From assembly GCF_001606025.1 (NCBI RefSeq), contig NZ_CP014945.1, positions 3,224,001 to 3,288,000 on the forward strand: DNA of 64,000 nt, given 5' to 3'. The position numbers and the translations under genes were made by a program. Under the pieces are notes generated by a model. The model did not search any database. It was not told where the DNA came from and saw only the letters and a list, made by a program, of their open reading frames with translations. Of the stretch, positions 1-8,812 are shown piece after piece. Origin of the DNA: Psychrobacter alimentarius (GTDB lineage Bacteria; Pseudomonadota; Gammaproteobacteria; Pseudomonadales; Moraxellaceae). Every line of letters begins with the position of its first letter. The first letter of the stretch is position 1.

Positions 1-445
1 CATCTGCACTGCCATAAGGAAAATCAGGAGAAACGGTTTGCAGTAGTTCTACTTGCTCAGGGATACTCATCGTTACTGTCATTTTACGGACTCTATCCGC
101 ATTGGTGTTGGTAAAGTACCCTTGATACTCCAAGACATTACCTGACTGTAAACGTGTGCTGGCATTAACAGGAACCAAGACTTCTTGACCATTCGCGTCG
201 GTGCTAATTAACGAGGCTGTAATCTTACTATTTACAGCTTGCGCGCTTGAGCGACTGTTTGTATTAGCCGCTGATTGCATAGCAACCGAACCATCAACAG
301 CTTGCTCTGGCGTTGGTAACATTGCCGAGGCTTGCGTCACCACCATCGCCCCGATAAGGGTACCAGCAACAACGTGAAACAAGCGATGGCCGCTCCAAGC
401 ACTAAATGGACTAGCAAATTGGTTACTTTTTTTCATGGTTTTCAT
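1..445 (-). CDS. Secreted protein, N-terminal part (runs off the window start)
   Basis: An open frame on the minus strand runs from an ATG at 445 (or the in-frame ATG at 436) to the window edge without a stop, giving 148 codons. The start has two closely spaced Met codons with Lys residues, then a hydrophobic segment (about residues 24-40) ending in an Ala-Ser-Ala type cleavage site, so export by Sec is likely. The mature part is Ser/Asn/Ala rich, then has a stretch resembling the start of a DUF11-like beta-sandwich repeat (a VLEYQGYFTNTNADRVRKM-like segment followed by a Pro-containing strand). This is what is seen in surface or secreted conserved-repeat proteins. No function can be given. 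The C-terminal part is missing from the window. Confidence 0.6.
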   Translation of the reverse strand, partial: MKTMKKSNQFASPFSAWSGHRLFHVVAGTLIGAMVVTQASAMLPTPEQAVDGSVAMQSAANTNSRSSAQAVNSKITASLISTDANGQEVLVPVNASTRLQSGNVLEYQGYFTNTNADRVRKMTVTMSIPEQVELLQTVSPDFPYGSAD

Positions 446-776
446 TATCCCTAGTTAATATATCGGTAAAACGCGGCTGGTGAAGCTTGAATCGCTTTTC
501 ATATATTTTGGACCGTGTAGAGACCTTGTTATCGACGTGACGATCTGTGGTTTGGTCAGTATCGGCAAAATAATAGTGTTTAGCATAGCAAAAAGCGTTT
601 GTACGTACACTAACCCCGTGTAGCGGTTGTGTATATAGTCTATCAGCGATGCAGATTGATGAATACGACTGAAATAAAAGATAGCTCATAACGGTGTTTT
701 TTGCTATGGTAAATCTTTAGCGATTGGCATTTTTTTGCCATGCCTTTTCTTTATTCAAACAACTATTGCCTCTACT
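446..776. other. Intergenic region between divergent genes
   Basis: 331 bases separate the start of the secreted protein on the minus strand from argA on the plus strand, so promoters for both must lie here. I see no convincing consensus promoter, RNA gene or repeat. Short open frames in it lack ribosome sites and recognisable protein features. Confidence 0.5.
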
Positions 777-2099
777 ATGACTACTAGTGCTATGCCACAA
801 ATTAACCCTGACTACGTCCATTGGTTCCGTAACTCTGCCCCTTATATCAACACACATCGCGGCAAAACGTTCGTGATTATGTTCGGTGGAGAGGCGGTCA
901 ATCATCCCAATTTTAGTACGCTTATCCATGATTTTGCCTTACTGCACAGCTTAGGTATTAAGCTCGTCTTAGTACATGGGGCACGACCGCAAATCGAGAA
1001 TAACTTAGATGGTACAGGTATCGCCTCTCCACTGCATCAAGATATTCGTATTACCCCAAGGGTAGCGATGCCTGCTATCTTACAAGCCGTTGGGGCGATT
1101 CGTTTGCAGATCGAGGCCCAGCTGTCGATGGGACTGGCCAATTCACCCATGTATGGCTCACGCATTGATGCCATTTCAGGTAATTTTGTGACTGCACGTC
1201 CTTATGGTATCCGTGATGGTGTGGATTATCAGATGACAGGCGAAGTTCGCTCTATCGATGTTGAAGCCATTAAAAATAATTTACTGCACGACCATATTGT
1301 TATTTTGGGGTCAATGGGTTATTCAGCGACTGGTGAAGTCTTTAATTTATTAGCAGAAGACGTTGCTCTCAGTGCTGCTGTGGCACTTGGTGCAGATAAG
1401 TTGATATTCTTAGGTGAAGAAACTGGCATCAATGATGATGATCGCTTGCTGCGCGAGATGATACCAAACGAAGTGGATCGCTTTTTACGAGATCGTGACC
1501 TGAATTGCGAAATCAATTATTTCTTAAATTGTGCCAGCTTGGCGTGTCGTCAAGGGGTTCATCGTACGCATATCATCTCTTACGCTAAAGACGGCGCCTT
1601 ACTAGAAGAGTTATTCACACGTGACGGCTCTGGCACTTTGATCAGTCACGACCCTTACGAAGAGATTCGTCGTGCTGATATTGATGACGTGGTTGGTCTT
1701 ATCGAGCTGCTATCACCACTAGAAGAGCAAGGAATCTTGGTCAGCCGCTCACGTGAGCGCTTGGAACAAGAGATTGATCAGTATAGCGTCATCGAACGTG
1801 ACGGTATGATTTTGGGATGTGCTGCCTTGCATCCGCTGGATGCCTCATCAGCAGAAGTCGCCTGTGTCGCTGTCCATCCTGATTATCGAAGTGGCAGTCG
1901 CGGCGCCGATTTGTTGGCATTCTTAGAGCAACAAGCACGCAGTCACGGTCTGCATAAGTTGTTTGTATTGACCACTCGTACTGCTCATTGGTTCGTTGAA
2001 CAAGGCTTTGAAGAAGTGGATGCTAGTGCGCTGCCAGCTGCACGTTTAGAGAAGTATCATAACGGTCGAAACTCAAAAGTGTTCCAAAAGAACCTATAA
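777..2099 (+). CDS. argA: Amino-acid N-acetyltransferase (N-acetylglutamate synthase)
   Basis: First step of arginine biosynthesis: acetyl-CoA plus glutamate gives N-acetylglutamate, in the cytoplasm. The N-terminal two thirds is an amino-acid-kinase fold (FVIMFGGEAV at the start, LVLVHGARPQI, and a GSMGYSATGEVFNL segment) and the C-terminal third is a GNAT acetyltransferase domain (VACVAVHPDYR acetyl-CoA region). This is the classic ArgA two-domain build, about 440 residues. The frame is open from a TTG at 735, but the region before the Met codons at 777 and 792 has no family similarity. I prefer 777; 792 is possible, and neither has a strong ribosome site. Monocistronic: a repeat and a terminator follow. 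Confidence 0.93.
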   Translation: MTTSAMPQINPDYVHWFRNSAPYINTHRGKTFVIMFGGEAVNHPNFSTLIHDFALLHSLGIKLVLVHGARPQIENNLDGTGIASPLHQDIRITPRVAMPAILQAVGAIRLQIEAQLSMGLANSPMYGSRIDAISGNFVTARPYGIRDGVDYQMTGEVRSIDVEAIKNNLLHDHIVILGSMGYSATGEVFNLLAEDVALSAAVALGADKLIFLGEETGINDDDRLLREMIPNEVDRFLRDRDLNCEINYFLNCASLACRQGVHRTHIISYAKDGALLEELFTRDGSGTLISHDPYEEIRRADIDDVVGLIELLSPLEEQGILVSRSRERLEQEIDQYSVIERDGMILGCAALHPLDASSAEVACVAVHPDYRSGSRGADLLAFLEQQARSHGLHKLFVLTTRTAHWFVEQGFEEVDASALPAARLEKYHNGRNSKVFQKNL

Positions 2100-2133
2100 T
2101 TGACGTCAGCGTATAAAACATTTTATAGCCGAG

Positions 2134-2260
2134 TTACTCTAAAACCGATACAGTGCTGCTGAGGTAAATTTTTTGCAGCCTCTGTCACGGCCGCGAACAG
2201 CAAGCAAGAAAAATTCACCCAGTAGCACGTTGCTATTAACGTATCGATTTTATTTTGAAC
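2134..2260 (-). repeat. Dispersed intergenic repeat with terminal inverted repeats, copy 1
   Basis: About 127 bp. On the minus strand it aligns over its length with copies at 50673-50800 and 63484-63600. The shared core is GACAGAGGCTRCAAA followed by a CAGCAG/CAGTAG segment, and the ends are inverted versions of each other (AAAATCGATAC at one end, GTATCGGTTTT at the other). There is no coding capacity. It looks like a small non-autonomous element or a hairpin-forming genomic repeat. Confidence 0.6.
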
Positions 2261-2276
2261 TGACTATTATAGTCAT

Positions 2277-2308
2277 AAAAAAGCCTTCATAACAATGAAG
2301 GCTTTTTT
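2277..2308. terminator. Bidirectional rho-independent terminator
   Basis: A perfect 14-bp stem (AAAAAAGCCTTCAT / ATGAAGGCTTTTTT) with an AACA loop and a T-run on either strand. It lies between the convergent argA and FKBP genes and can serve both. Confidence 0.9.
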
Positions 2309-2334
2309 GTGTTTGCTACATACCGATTGGCGTT

Positions 2335-3066
2335 TTATTTTACTTTTAATAGCTCAACAGTGAAGATAAGCGTGCTGTTAGGCTCGATACCAGCGTTACC
2401 AGCTTCGCCATAAGCGATATCTGCTGGGATATAGAACTCGTATTTGCCGCCCTCTTTCATCAACTGCAAACCTTCCGTCCAGCCAGCGATGACTTGATTT
2501 AATGGGAACTCGATTGGCTCGCCGCGCTCGTAAGAGCTATCGAAGACTGTACCATCAATCAGTTTGCCTTCGTAGTTGACTTCAACCACGTCCGTCGCTT
2601 TTGGTGATTTACCCGTACCAGCCGTGATAACTTTGTACTGTAAACCAGACGCCGTGGTTTTCACGCCCTCCTTTTTACCATTTTCTGCTAAGAATGCAGC
2701 GCCTTTGGTTTTGTTTTCTGCTGCTTTGGTTTCCATGTCTTTAACAAACTTCTCTTCTTGCTCTTTTTGGTACGCGGTCAATACTTCTTGCATTTGCTCT
2801 TGCGTCAATGCAGATTCTTTGCCTTCGTAGCCGTCACGGAACCCCTTCTCAAACGTATCAAGATCTAAGTCTTGCACAGCTTCTTTATTACCTTCCGCCA
2901 TCATATAACCCAAACTATAACCAACTTTTTCAGTGGCTGGGCTTTGCTCGGTAATTGAAACGCTTTTCGCTGCCGTTTCTTGATTGCCATTGTTCGTGCT
3001 ACAACCAGTAATCAACAACATTGCACTGGCAAGGGCACTAACGCTTAAAGTAGTGATTTTTTTCAT
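2335..3066 (-). CDS. FKBP-type peptidyl-prolyl cis-trans isomerase, lipoprotein (FkpA/Mip-like)
   Basis: Catalyses cis-trans isomerisation of X-Pro bonds to help proteins fold in the periplasm. The N-terminus is a lipoprotein signal with lipobox Leu-Ile-Thr-Gly-Cys (Cys22), so it is probably anchored to a membrane. Residues about 45-125 are an FKBP_N dimerisation helix region (SYSLGYMMAEG-like start, then a charged, Glu/Lys-rich helix). Residues about 135-243 are the FKBP domain with the active-site aromatic strand VEVNYEGKLIDGTVFDSSY and the GWTEGLQLMKEGGKYEFYIP segment. The 243-aa length is normal for Mip/FkpA proteins. FklB or Mip are alternative names; the lipobox favours a Mip/FkpA-like protein. 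Confidence 0.9.
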   Translation of the reverse strand: MKKITTLSVSALASAMLLITGCSTNNGNQETAAKSVSITEQSPATEKVGYSLGYMMAEGNKEAVQDLDLDTFEKGFRDGYEGKESALTQEQMQEVLTAYQKEQEEKFVKDMETKAAENKTKGAAFLAENGKKEGVKTTASGLQYKVITAGTGKSPKATDVVEVNYEGKLIDGTVFDSSYERGEPIEFPLNQVIAGWTEGLQLMKEGGKYEFYIPADIAYGEAGNAGIEPNSTLIFTVELLKVK

Positions 3067-3524
3067 AGGATTTCTCGAGTTATAAAATGGTATCTATTAA
3101 TTTGTTTGCCATCATATCAAATCTACGTTTTGGGAGCCATATTTGACACGAAATTATCGGGCTAATGTACAGTCTATGTTAATATTTCTTCTTACGATAA
3201 CAAGTTATCACACAAATACAGCAACACGTTAAGCTTTCTATCTTTAAATCCACTAATACATCAGATAAGCTGAATTAGTTAAAGTGATAAGTAACCGAGT
3301 GTAAGCTTTTATCTTATTTATTGAAGTCTTGGTAGTGAAGCAGTTAACACAAGGTAGACCAATATTCTCTGATAGAGCTTTATCCTCAAAAATTATAATG
3401 TCATTGCATAATTAACTCAAAAAATACTATTTATCATAACCATCTATGTAATGGATTCGCTCAATAATAATGGAATATGCAATATTGTTTGGCAGCTTTT
3501 ATATGATGATTAAAGGAGGATAAG
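3067..3524. other. Intergenic region between divergent genes
   Basis: 458 AT-rich bases between the FKBP start (minus) and the mechanosensitive channel (plus). Promoters for both should be here. I found no strong consensus, RNA gene or repeat. The only clear element is the AAAGGAGG ribosome site just before 3525. Confidence 0.5.
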
Positions 3525-5288
3525 ATGAATCCAATGTATACATCGTTCAATGGTTATCTTGGTGGGCCTATCGGTTCCATTATCGGCGCTATCTTGATTT
3601 TCATTATCGGTTGGCTTGTGGCACTTGGCGTTGCAGCACTTGTACGCGGTGTATTGTCTAAAGTCAATTTGAACCAACGTATGAACTCCTCAACGGGTAA
3701 AACCTACGATCTTGAGGGCATTATCTCTAAGGTTGTTTTCTGGTTTATCTTTATCATTGCTATTTCAGGGGCGCTTAGCCAGTTAAATTTAAACTCTATT
3801 TCGGCACCATTTGCAAACATGGTCAACCAAGTATTAATGTTTATTCCTAATCTTATTGTAGCTATTGCAGTTGGTGTTATTGGTTGGGTTGTGGCGACTG
3901 TGGCTCGCACAGCTATCAATGCAGCTTTGGCGAAAACCTCAATGGATGAACGTTTAAGCGAAAAAGCTGGCGTAAAACCAATGAGCAGCACCATTGCTGA
4001 CATGGTTTATTGGTTCATCTTATTGGTTGTTTTGACCATGGTACTTGGTCAATTAGAGCTTAACGGTCTATTTGCTCCATTGACGAATATGGTTGATAAA
4101 ATCTTTAACTTTATTCCTAACATCTTAATCGCTGGTGTCGTCTTCGTTGTTGGTTATATCATTGCCAAGATTGTACGCGGTATCGTGACCAACCTTGTTT
4201 CTACCTTTGATGTACAAGCACTTGCGACAAAAGCAGGTTTGAATGAGCAAAACAGCTTACCGAACATCGCTGGTTCATTGGCTTTCTTAGTCGTTATTAT
4301 CCCAACTATCATTGCTGCGTTAAATGCACTAAAAATTGAAGTCATTGCCCGTCCTGCGACGAACATGCTAAACAAAATCATGGAAGCCTTACCAAACATT
4401 TTCATGGCAGTAGCCATTTTAGTAGTGACCTTCTACGTTGTACGTATGGTCGCCAACATCATCAAAGGCCTGCTCGAAAACACTGAAATCAATCAATTAC
4501 CTGCAAAAGTTGGTCTACAACAAACGATGGGTAGCCAGAAAGTCTCTGACCTCGTTGGTTATGCCATCATTTTCTTTGCAATGTTGTTTGCTGCCATCGC
4601 TGCTGCTGACTTACTAGGTTTTGTTGCTATCTCTGGCATCATTACCATGTTTATCGCTTTTGGTGCCAATATCATCTTAGGCGCGATTGTTCTTTTCATC
4701 GGTTTTTGGCTTGCCAATGTCATCGCTGGTGTTGTTGAGCGTTCTGAGCAAGGTTCACAGTTCTTAGCGAATATCGTACGTGTATTGATCATGGGCTTAG
4801 TACTTGCCATGGGTCTAAAAGCAATGGGTATTGCAGACTCTATCGTCAACCTAGCATTTGGTCTCACACTAGGCGCTGTAGCCGTGGCTTTCGCACTGTC
4901 ATTTGGTCTTGGTGGTCAAGAAGCAGCTGCTCGTTTCTTACGCAAAATGCAAGACAAAATGGATAAAGAAACAGACGAAGCAAAAGCAAAATCGACGCTT
5001 CAGACAAACAAGTCAACTCAAGAAAAATTTGCTGAGTCAGTTCGTGAAAATACGCCGTCTGCCTCTACGACAAGTACGTCGACTACCAATGTGCACACAG
5101 ATATCGTTGATACTACAAACGTAAATACTGATGATATCGCCAATGACAATATTGGTACTAGTGGTTTTGGTAATAGCAGCCTTGATAATACGACTATCGG
5201 TAACAACAATACCGTTAATAATGATATCGTTGGTGATGATCACTTATTGCCTAATAACGGTCTTGATGACGATATTAATAACAAATAA
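3525..5288 (+). CDS. Multi-repeat mechanosensitive ion channel protein (TM_helix repeats, CmpX-like)
   Basis: An integral inner-membrane protein of 587 aa with a very strong ribosome site (AAAGGAGG at about 3512). It contains about five copies of a repeated unit: a Phe-rich helix, a LNLNSISAPFANMVNQ-like amphipathic linker, then a PNIxxAxxxxxxGxxxAxxVR helix. These are seen near residues 15-40, 90-120, 190-220, 285-315 and 380-405. This matches the conserved TM helix repeat family (PF05552) of MscS-related proteins such as Pseudomonas CmpX. The segment AFALSFGLGGQEAAARFL (near 460) resembles the start of the MscS beta domain, but little of that domain follows. The last 110 residues are a charged linker and then a low-complexity Asn/Asp/Thr tail. 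Probably a stress or osmotic-response channel; gating function is inferred from family only. Confidence 0.82.
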   Translation: MNPMYTSFNGYLGGPIGSIIGAILIFIIGWLVALGVAALVRGVLSKVNLNQRMNSSTGKTYDLEGIISKVVFWFIFIIAISGALSQLNLNSISAPFANMVNQVLMFIPNLIVAIAVGVIGWVVATVARTAINAALAKTSMDERLSEKAGVKPMSSTIADMVYWFILLVVLTMVLGQLELNGLFAPLTNMVDKIFNFIPNILIAGVVFVVGYIIAKIVRGIVTNLVSTFDVQALATKAGLNEQNSLPNIAGSLAFLVVIIPTIIAALNALKIEVIARPATNMLNKIMEALPNIFMAVAILVVTFYVVRMVANIIKGLLENTEINQLPAKVGLQQTMGSQKVSDLVGYAIIFFAMLFAAIAAADLLGFVAISGIITMFIAFGANIILGAIVLFIGFWLANVIAGVVERSEQGSQFLANIVRVLIMGLVLAMGLKAMGIADSIVNLAFGLTLGAVAVAFALSFGLGGQEAAARFLRKMQDKMDKETDEAKAKSTLQTNKSTQEKFAESVRENTPSASTTSTSTTNVHTDIVDTTNVNTDDIANDNIGTSGFGNSSLDNTTIGNNNTVNNDIVGDDHLLPNNGLDDDINNK

Positions 5289-5316
5289 GCATTTGCTATT
5301 TTTACTACTAAATACG

Positions 5317-5344
5317 AAAAAGACAGCTTAGGCTGTCTTTTTTT
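5317..5344 (+). terminator. Rho-independent terminator after the channel gene
   Basis: Stem AAAAAGACAGC / GCTGTCTTTTT with loop TTAG, followed by more T. It lies 29 bases after the stop of the channel gene and could also act on the convergent gene. Confidence 0.85.
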
Positions 5345-5398
5345 ATGGGTAGAGAGAAGTTCAAATGTCTTTAAAGTAAGTCGTCACATTCAACTTTA

Positions 5399-6715
5399 TT
5401 ATTTAAGAGTTTGCTTTTTAAATTGCTGTAGCTGCTTGGTTAATTGACGCTCGCGCTGAGTCATTGCATTGACAGGTTGAATCCACAAATCAATATCTAT
5501 AAAAGTATCCTCAGCTTCCTTAATAAAATCGATACCAAGTACAATGACATGATGAAGTTCAGCGATTGGCAAACGAATTGCAACATCTTGAGCAATCTTT
5601 GAAAGATTTGGTTGAATCGTTTTTTTACCGTTGTGTCCTTCTGCATCTTGTCCATAAAAGATCAATACATAATGTCGTCCCAAACTTTCGTAAGAATGTT
5701 GATGCACCACATACCCTGTCTGCTGCAGTCTTGGTTCTTGTTTTGGGTGTTTATACAAGGTACGAACCAATTCATGACGCGAAAATAACGACTCATCCAA
5801 CAATTGTTGTTGCCAATGGGTGACCTCATTAGCTAAGACCGCTTTATCATCATTGCCTATATGTTTTTCTCTTGACGCTTCTATCATCTGGGCACTAAGC
5901 TGCGACCATAGATGTGCTGCTTGTTGTAAGTGCTGATGATACATCTGTACGGTTACGCTTTGATTTTTATAAGCAAGCGTCATCGAGGTCAAAGCTGGAT
6001 TGGGTTCATCTTGGATATTATATTTAATGAGTGCATTGTCTAGCACGATTGCTGGGGTAAATAGAGCAGGACGGTTTAAGAACTGGGTGACGAGCGCTGT
6101 TTCTGTTTCAAAGCTTGATACTTGACCATTGATAGCGTTCTCTAGCTGATCTAAATGGTAATCCAAAAATCGCCACAACTCACATGGTGCTTGTAGTGCT
6201 TCCAATATTGAGTGCCAATCATGCCAGCTAAAAACTTGTAGTCGCTGTACGCTGTCGTTTGTATCTAAAACCAACTGCTCCATAAAATAGCGCGCACCAA
6301 AATAATGTTTGACGCGTTGATTTTTATATTTTTGGTCATCACTAATCCCATTCTCATTTTCTCTGTTGTCATCAGTCAGATGAATGTCCATAACCAAAAC
6401 AACATGAGTGGCCGTTTCGCTCTGCTTATTCTGTCTTTTTTGCCAAACTGTGGCGACTTTTAGCGTTGCTAAGCGGGCAGCCTCAATCTTTGCAACACTA
6501 CTGTCCAAAGGTAGGGACAAGGTTACCTCAAGCACCGACAGCTTGCCTGATAATAACTGGTACAAGTATTGCCGAGCAGTATAGTGAGCGCCGTACTGAC
6601 ACTCAATGGTATCCATATTGACCAAAGAAATCTCAATGGCAGTTGACTGCAAATAGCAAGTCAACTCTTTGGCGATATCATACTGATCAGATATAGCAGT
6701 AGTCGAATAAGACAC
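5399..6715 (-). CDS. Hypothetical protein, soluble, 438 aa
   Basis: I do not recognise this protein. It is a long clean frame ending just before the convergent terminator. There is no signal peptide and no membrane segment. The sequence is rich in Gln, His and Leu with several predicted helices, for example a Gln-rich stretch near 270-320, and the C-terminus is basic and helical. Residues about 30-110 alternate strands and helices (ISLVNMDTIECQYGAHYTA, then LSVLEVTLSLP). No catalytic motif is evident. It stands alone, with convergent and divergent neighbours, so context gives no role. Codon and base composition look like core genes, which argues against recent transfer. Confidence 0.7.
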   Translation of the reverse strand: MSYSTTAISDQYDIAKELTCYLQSTAIEISLVNMDTIECQYGAHYTARQYLYQLLSGKLSVLEVTLSLPLDSSVAKIEAARLATLKVATVWQKRQNKQSETATHVVLVMDIHLTDDNRENENGISDDQKYKNQRVKHYFGARYFMEQLVLDTNDSVQRLQVFSWHDWHSILEALQAPCELWRFLDYHLDQLENAINGQVSSFETETALVTQFLNRPALFTPAIVLDNALIKYNIQDEPNPALTSMTLAYKNQSVTVQMYHQHLQQAAHLWSQLSAQMIEASREKHIGNDDKAVLANEVTHWQQQLLDESLFSRHELVRTLYKHPKQEPRLQQTGYVVHQHSYESLGRHYVLIFYGQDAEGHNGKKTIQPNLSKIAQDVAIRLPIAELHHVIVLGIDFIKEAEDTFIDIDLWIQPVNAMTQRERQLTKQLQQFKKQTLK

Positions 6716-7050
6716 GTTTTCAACCCTTTATTATCAAATAAACACGTTAGTTTGTAGGTAATGGCGTAAGCAAGAGACGATATTACGTACTATGCTTATA
6801 GCTGCTTCATGAAGCGCTCTATGTGACCAGCTTGCCTTAATGACTATAGCGCGCTTGCCAGAAGCTTAAAAGTTAAACTGCCTCAGTTTTATGGAACAAC
6901 GTCACCTTTATAAGAGTGCATCGCTATGATAGTGTGAGGATAATACACATCGGATGCAGACTTACAGATTATAAACTGCGCCCAAGCCCTTTTTTCAGGT
7001 ACATTTACTAAGCTTATTTAACGAACACCATATAATAACAAGGATTGACA
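6716..7050. other. Intergenic region between divergent genes
   Basis: 335 bases between the hypothetical gene and the SDR gene. A short palindrome (GCTTCATGAAGC, around 6812) and an AAGGA ribosome site before 7051 are the only clear elements. No RNA gene or repeat recognised. Confidence 0.5.
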
Positions 7051-7836
7051 ATGATGAAGCGTTTTAAAGAAAAAACCGTGATCGTAACAGGAGCGGGTTC
7101 AGGAATCGGTCGTGCAACCGCTATCCGCTTCGCACAAGAAGGCGCGAACGTCGTTTTGGTAGGGCGTACAGCTGAAACATTAAAGGAAACCGCAAAAGAG
7201 TTTCCAGAAGATCATACTTGGATTCATACTGATAATTATTTGTGCGTTACCTGTGATATCAGCGTACAAAGCCAAGTGCAAGAAATGGTACAAGCCGCGA
7301 TAGATACGTTTGAAAAAATCGATATTTTGGTCAATAATGCTGGCAAAGCCATACAAGGCAAAATAACAGATTTATCTACTGAAGATTGGAATACTGCCAT
7401 CAATATCAATTTGAACGGGAATTTTTATGTCTCTCAAGCAGTCATGCCCCACCTCATAGCCACCAAAGGCAATATCGTTAATGTCTCCTCGCTGTCGGGT
7501 ATGGGCGGTGACTGGAATATGGCAGCATATAATGCGGCTAAAGCGGGCGTTACCAACCTAACGCGTACTCTAGCATTAGATCATGGCCCTGATGGCGTTC
7601 GTGTGAATGCGGTCAATCCAAGCGTGACTAAGACGAATATGACCACAGCAATTCAAGACAACGAATCAAAACAGGATAAGTTCTTTGCACGCTCGGCTCT
7701 TGGTCGTTTGGCAACGCCCGAAGACATCGCAGCAGCGATTACTTTCTTAGCCAGTGAAGACGCCTCTATGATTACAGGTGTCAATCTACCTGTTGATGGC
7801 GGAGTCAGCGCTTCAAATGGTCAGCCAAATTTTTAG
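7051..7836 (+). CDS. Short-chain dehydrogenase/reductase (SDR), classical
   Basis: An NAD(P)-dependent oxidoreductase of 261 aa. The frame is open from a TTG at 7045, but the ATG at 7051 sits 7 bases after an AAGGA site and is the better start. Rossmann motif TGAGSGIG is at residues 13-20, the NNAG motif follows the strand IDILVNNAG, the catalytic Ser is in NVSSLSG and the catalytic Tyr/Lys in YNAAK. The C-terminal GVNLPVDGG is typical of the family. The substrate cannot be told from sequence. It is monocistronic with a strong terminator downstream. Confidence 0.9.
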   Translation: MMKRFKEKTVIVTGAGSGIGRATAIRFAQEGANVVLVGRTAETLKETAKEFPEDHTWIHTDNYLCVTCDISVQSQVQEMVQAAIDTFEKIDILVNNAGKAIQGKITDLSTEDWNTAININLNGNFYVSQAVMPHLIATKGNIVNVSSLSGMGGDWNMAAYNAAKAGVTNLTRTLALDHGPDGVRVNAVNPSVTKTNMTTAIQDNESKQDKFFARSALGRLATPEDIAAAITFLASEDASMITGVNLPVDGGVSASNGQPNF

Positions 7837-7880
7837 AAAAGTTGCTAAAGTTTCGATGATCAAAACAAAGCGGATCTAAT

Positions 7881-7919
7881 AAAAAAGCCCTTGATCTTAT
7901 GATATCAAGGGCTTTTTTT
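7881..7919. terminator. Bidirectional rho-independent terminator
   Basis: Stem AAAAAAGCCCTTGAT / ATCAAGGGCTTTTTT with an 8-base loop. It separates the SDR gene from the convergent acyltransferase gene. Confidence 0.9.
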
Positions 7920-7985
7920 ATCGATTGGACAATAAGCAATTCACAACTACATAATCACTACTATGAAACGTCTTAGCCATATCCT

Positions 7986-8651
7986 TTAATCAGGCGAGTT
8001 ATTCATATCTTGTAGCGGCTGCGATAAACGCTCAGGGTGCTTGGGCATCACCCCTTTGTATTGAGCATAGATTTTTGGTAAGTCAGCGTCGATATCGCCA
8101 CTAGGATAGACAGGCGATAAAAAACGAACTTCTTTGGTGTTGTAGTCCAATGCCACTGGTAAAATAGGCACGCCTGCACCGACTGCCAAATAATAAAATC
8201 CTGTTTTCCAGTTTTCCGTATATTGGCGCGTACCTTCTGGTGCCAATCCTAAAAACAGGGGTTTACCTGTTTTGAACTTATCAATACTGGCTTGCAGTAC
8301 TGACCCTTTATTGCCTCGATTGATAGGAATGACCCCTACCCAATGTAAAAGCTGAGCAAATACAGGTATTTTAAACAAGGTATGTTTCGCCATAATACTT
8401 ATGTTCAGATCCAAGGCAAACAAGCCTGGAATCGCATAGATACCATCGACATTCGAGGTGTGAGGAAGCGCCAAGACCACTGCCTGCGGAATATTTGGAA
8501 TCTCACCCACATTGCGCCAGCCAGCCAGTTTTTGTAAGGCAGACGCGACCACTGGTGTCACTTTGCCACCACGTCTGGGAATTTTATCGCCCAACTGCGC
8601 TCTACTGAGCTTAGGCAATACTTTAGAACGTTTCAAAACCTTTGATGTCAT
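7986..8651 (-). CDS. PlsC-like 1-acylglycerol-3-phosphate O-acyltransferase family protein
   Basis: Membrane-associated acyltransferase family acting on lysophospholipids or related acceptors. The HX4D catalytic motif is present as His64 and Asp69 in PHTSNVDG, and the acceptor-binding block is LGLAPEGTR. A conserved stretch VGVIPINRGNKG lies between them. At 221 aa it is slightly short compared with PlsC (about 240) and matches the small 'lysophospholipid acyltransferase family' members that act besides the main PlsC. A role in making phosphatidic acid or in lipid remodelling is inferred from the family only. Confidence 0.85.
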   Translation of the reverse strand: MTSKVLKRSKVLPKLSRAQLGDKIPRRGGKVTPVVASALQKLAGWRNVGEIPNIPQAVVLALPHTSNVDGIYAIPGLFALDLNISIMAKHTLFKIPVFAQLLHWVGVIPINRGNKGSVLQASIDKFKTGKPLFLGLAPEGTRQYTENWKTGFYYLAVGAGVPILPVALDYNTKEVRFLSPVYPSGDIDADLPKIYAQYKGVMPKHPERLSQPLQDMNNSPD

Positions 8652-8812
8652 GATGGCACCATATAGTAAAAGATAACTGTATCATACCATCAAGCCTAAA
8701 CTACTACCTTGAATTTTATAGGTTTTATTATTCATTGGCTTATGGAACGCTAGGTTAAATCACTCAATACCTATCAGTCATAAGCGAATGATAAACAGGC
8801 CTCTAATCGTAC

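Noticed and set aside
423..929. Short minus-strand frames in the argA upstream region and 5' end
   Set aside because: The first overlaps the start of the secreted protein and the second overlaps argA; neither has a ribosome site or protein-like composition.
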